64,000 nucleotides of DNA, taken from JADJRH01 sp046351455. Its GTDB lineage: Bacteria; Myxococcota_A; Polyangia; Polyangiales; Polyangiaceae. The notes below the pieces were generated by a model, which was not told the origin of the DNA, did no database searches, and worked only from the letters and a program-made list of their open reading frames with translations. The translations under genes were made by a program, and so were the position numbers. Where the stretch lies: NCBI GenBank assembly GCA_046351455.1, contig JAXLYM010000014.1, positions 213,928 through 277,927 on the forward strand, given 5' to 3'. Positions 62,659-64,000 of the stretch are shown here, one piece after another. Numbering within the stretch: position 1 is the stretch's first letter; each line of letters begins with the position of its first letter.

Positions 62659-64000
62659 ACGAGCCTCCGCGCGGTAACGACGCGCGCGAACGAACGGCGG
62701 ACGCCGAGCCCGACGCCCCTCCGCGCGACGCCGCGACGAACGATCACGGCGCGGACGAGCGGCGGCGACGCGTGCTCGCGACGAACGATCATGGCGTGGA
62801 AGAGCGCTTGCGGCGCGTGCTCGCGGTGGTGCGCGCGGGGGCGCGGATCGCGGACGCGACGGATCCGCTCGGCGTGGAGGCGCGCGCGCGGCTGCCGGAG
62901 GTGACGGGGCTCTCCGCGGAGTCGGTCGAGATCGCGCTCACGGAGCACCTGGAGACGCGCCCGTCCTCTGCGGATCTGAACGCTCTCCTCGCCCGCGCGG
63001 GCGCGGCCGCGACGTGCCACGTGATCCTCTCGGCGAACGTGTGCACCGCGCCGCTCCGCGCGATCGCGATCGCCTGCGCGACGGCGCCCCGCGTGCTCGC
63101 GAAGCCGTCGCGGCGCGATCCGGTCGTCGCCGAGCTCGTCGTGCGCGCGCTCGCCGAGGACGCCGATTTCGCTGCGGCGGGCGGCTCGATCGCGATCGTG
63201 CGCGAGGCCTCTCCCGCGAGCGGCGACGAGCTGCACGTGTACGGCTCCGACGAGACGATCGCGCGCGTGCGCGCGGCGCTCCCGGCGGGCGCGATCCTGC
63301 GCGCGCACGGGACCGGCTTCGGCGTCGCGATCATCGACGAGGACGTGCGCATCGAGGACGCCGCGGATCTTCTCGCGCGCGACGTCGCGGCCTTCGATCA
63401 ACGTGGGTGCCTCTCGCCGCGCGTCGCCGTCGTGATCGGCGACGTCGATCGGGCCCACGCCTTCGCCCGCGCCCTCGCGCGAGATCTCGCGGCGTGGCAA
63501 TCCCGCGCGCCGCGGGGAGCGCTGCACGCGGACGAGGCCGCGGAGCTCCGGCGCTACGTGGACACCGCGACCGCGCTCGGCGTCGCGATCGAGGGCGACG
63601 GCTTCGTGGTGGGCGTCGACGAATCTCCGAGCGCGCTCGTGCTGCCTCCGTCGGCGCGCGCGGTGCACGTTGCGCCGGCGACTCCGCGCGACCTCGCTCG
63701 GCTGCTCGAAGGCGTGGCGCCGAAGATCGCCGCGCTCGGCGCGGGGATCACCGAGCGAGGCGCATCCGAGACGCGCAACGGCCCCACTCCGGAAGGCGAC
63801 GTGAGCTCAGGCGCGCCCCCACGAAAGAACTTGAAAATAAGCCTGATCGAAGGATCACGAACGGCCACGCAGATCGCGCGATCTGTCCTGCCCGGCGCCC
63901 GCTTCTCGCTTCTCGGATGCATGCAACGGCCGCCGCTGGACGGGCCGGTGGATCTGCGCGGCGACGTTGGAGCCGCTCCGAGCGTGATGGAACGTCCCCC
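62655..64000 (+). CDS. LuxC-like acyl-CoA/acyl-protein reductase, cut by window end
   Basis: Frame open from GTG 62655 to the window end (448 codons). After a low-complexity charged N-terminus come LuxC/aldehyde-dehydrogenase-like motifs: CHVILSANVCTAPLRAIAIA, RVLAKPSRRDPVVAELVVRAL, RAHGTGFGVAIIDED, the catalytic-Cys loop FDQRGCLSP (Cys252), and the late signature GCMQRPPLDGPVDLR. LuxC reduces an acyl thioester to the fatty aldehyde with NADPH. Only a short C-terminus can be missing. It overlaps the LuxE-like gene. Aldehyde product use is unknown, as no luciferase genes are seen here. Confidence 0.85.
   Translation, partial: MNEPPRGNDARERTADAEPDAPPRDAATNDHGADERRRRVLATNDHGVEERLRRVLAVVRAGARIADATDPLGVEARARLPEVTGLSAESVEIALTEHLETRPSSADLNALLARAGAAATCHVILSANVCTAPLRAIAIACATAPRVLAKPSRRDPVVAELVVRALAEDADFAAAGGSIAIVREASPASGDELHVYGSDETIARVRAALPAGAILRAHGTGFGVAIIDEDVRIEDAADLLARDVAAFDQRGCLSPRVAVVIGDVDRAHAFARALARDLAAWQSRAPRGALHADEAAELRRYVDTATALGVAIEGDGFVVGVDESPSALVLPPSARAVHVAPATPRDLARLLEGVAPKIAALGAGITERGASETRNGPTPEGDVSSGAPPRKNLKISLIEGSRTATQIARSVLPGARFSLLGCMQRPPLDGPVDLRGDVGAAPSVMERP
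62733..62822 (+). repeat. Tandem 45 bp duplication in the LuxC-like gene
   Basis: Two adjacent 45 bp units (62733-62777 and 62778-62822) encode ATNDHGADERRRRVL and ATNDHGVEERLRRVL. The match is high at DNA and protein level, indicating a recent in-frame duplication near the N-terminus, outside the conserved catalytic region. Confidence 0.85.

Overview
The window is very GC-rich (about 70% by eye), densely packed DNA of the type found in myxobacteria, most likely Myxococcota of the order Polyangiales. This rests on gene content: Hanks-type Ser/Thr kinases with TPR and TolB-like tails, sigma-54 activators, many Gly/Thr/Ser-tethered lipoproteins, an IgGFc-binding-type lipoprotein, TSP3-OmpA porins and myxobacterial-style VgrG/DUF2169 genes. 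No rRNA, tRNA, CRISPR array, insertion sequence or phage gene was seen. Both edges cut a gene: cyclopropane fatty acid synthase at the left and a LuxC-type acyl-CoA reductase at the right.

Layout. 0-9 kb: the 3' part of cfa, then a compact type VI secretion (T6SS) spike cassette. On the minus strand it runs VgrG with a long C-terminal extension, Eag-type chaperone, prePAAR/PAAR protein; a DUF2169 accessory protein is divergent from it. 9-19 kb: a long minus-strand block with a dienelactone hydrolase, a tiny c-type cytochrome lipoprotein, a beta-barrel protein, a CxxC protein, a lipase-like lipoprotein, and a MacA / ATPase / two-permease ABC system headed by a small membrane protein. 19-31 kb: envelope and surface lipoproteins (an OmpA/TSP3 porin, an IgGFc-binding-type lipoprotein, a Cys-rich lipoprotein with a good sigma-54 promoter, a PNGase F-like lipoprotein), then a dolichol/phytol-kinase-like protein, a CDKN3-like phosphatase, an HdeD-like protein and a radical SAM enzyme. 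31-43 kb: an M48 metalloprotease lipoprotein, a Ser/Thr kinase with a glycosyltransferase right behind it, and a second VgrG with an unusual Cys-pair insertion followed by a large lipoprotein.

43-54 kb: an NAD(P)-binding protein, unknown exported proteins, a HemN-like radical SAM protein, a zinc-ribbon membrane protein, and a minus-strand operon of an aconitase-fold pseudoenzyme, a 7TM histidine kinase and an NtrC-type sigma-54 response regulator. Divergent from that operon is a YfgM-like/BamB-like pair for outer-membrane assembly. 54-64 kb: a large STAND-type ATPase with TPRs, argS, a GAF/AAA+/Fis sigma-54 activator whose 5' end abuts a poly-G/poly-C tract, and an overlapping LuxE-LuxC pair.

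The most notable observations are the aconitase paralogue that has lost its Fe-S ligands and sits in one operon with a two-component system, the two specialised VgrGs, the sigma-54 promoter with an upstream palindrome, the PNGase F-like lipoprotein, and the homopolymer tract at 59.55-59.61 kb. Start codons were chosen from ribosome-binding sites, overlaps and family N-termini; several are GTG.
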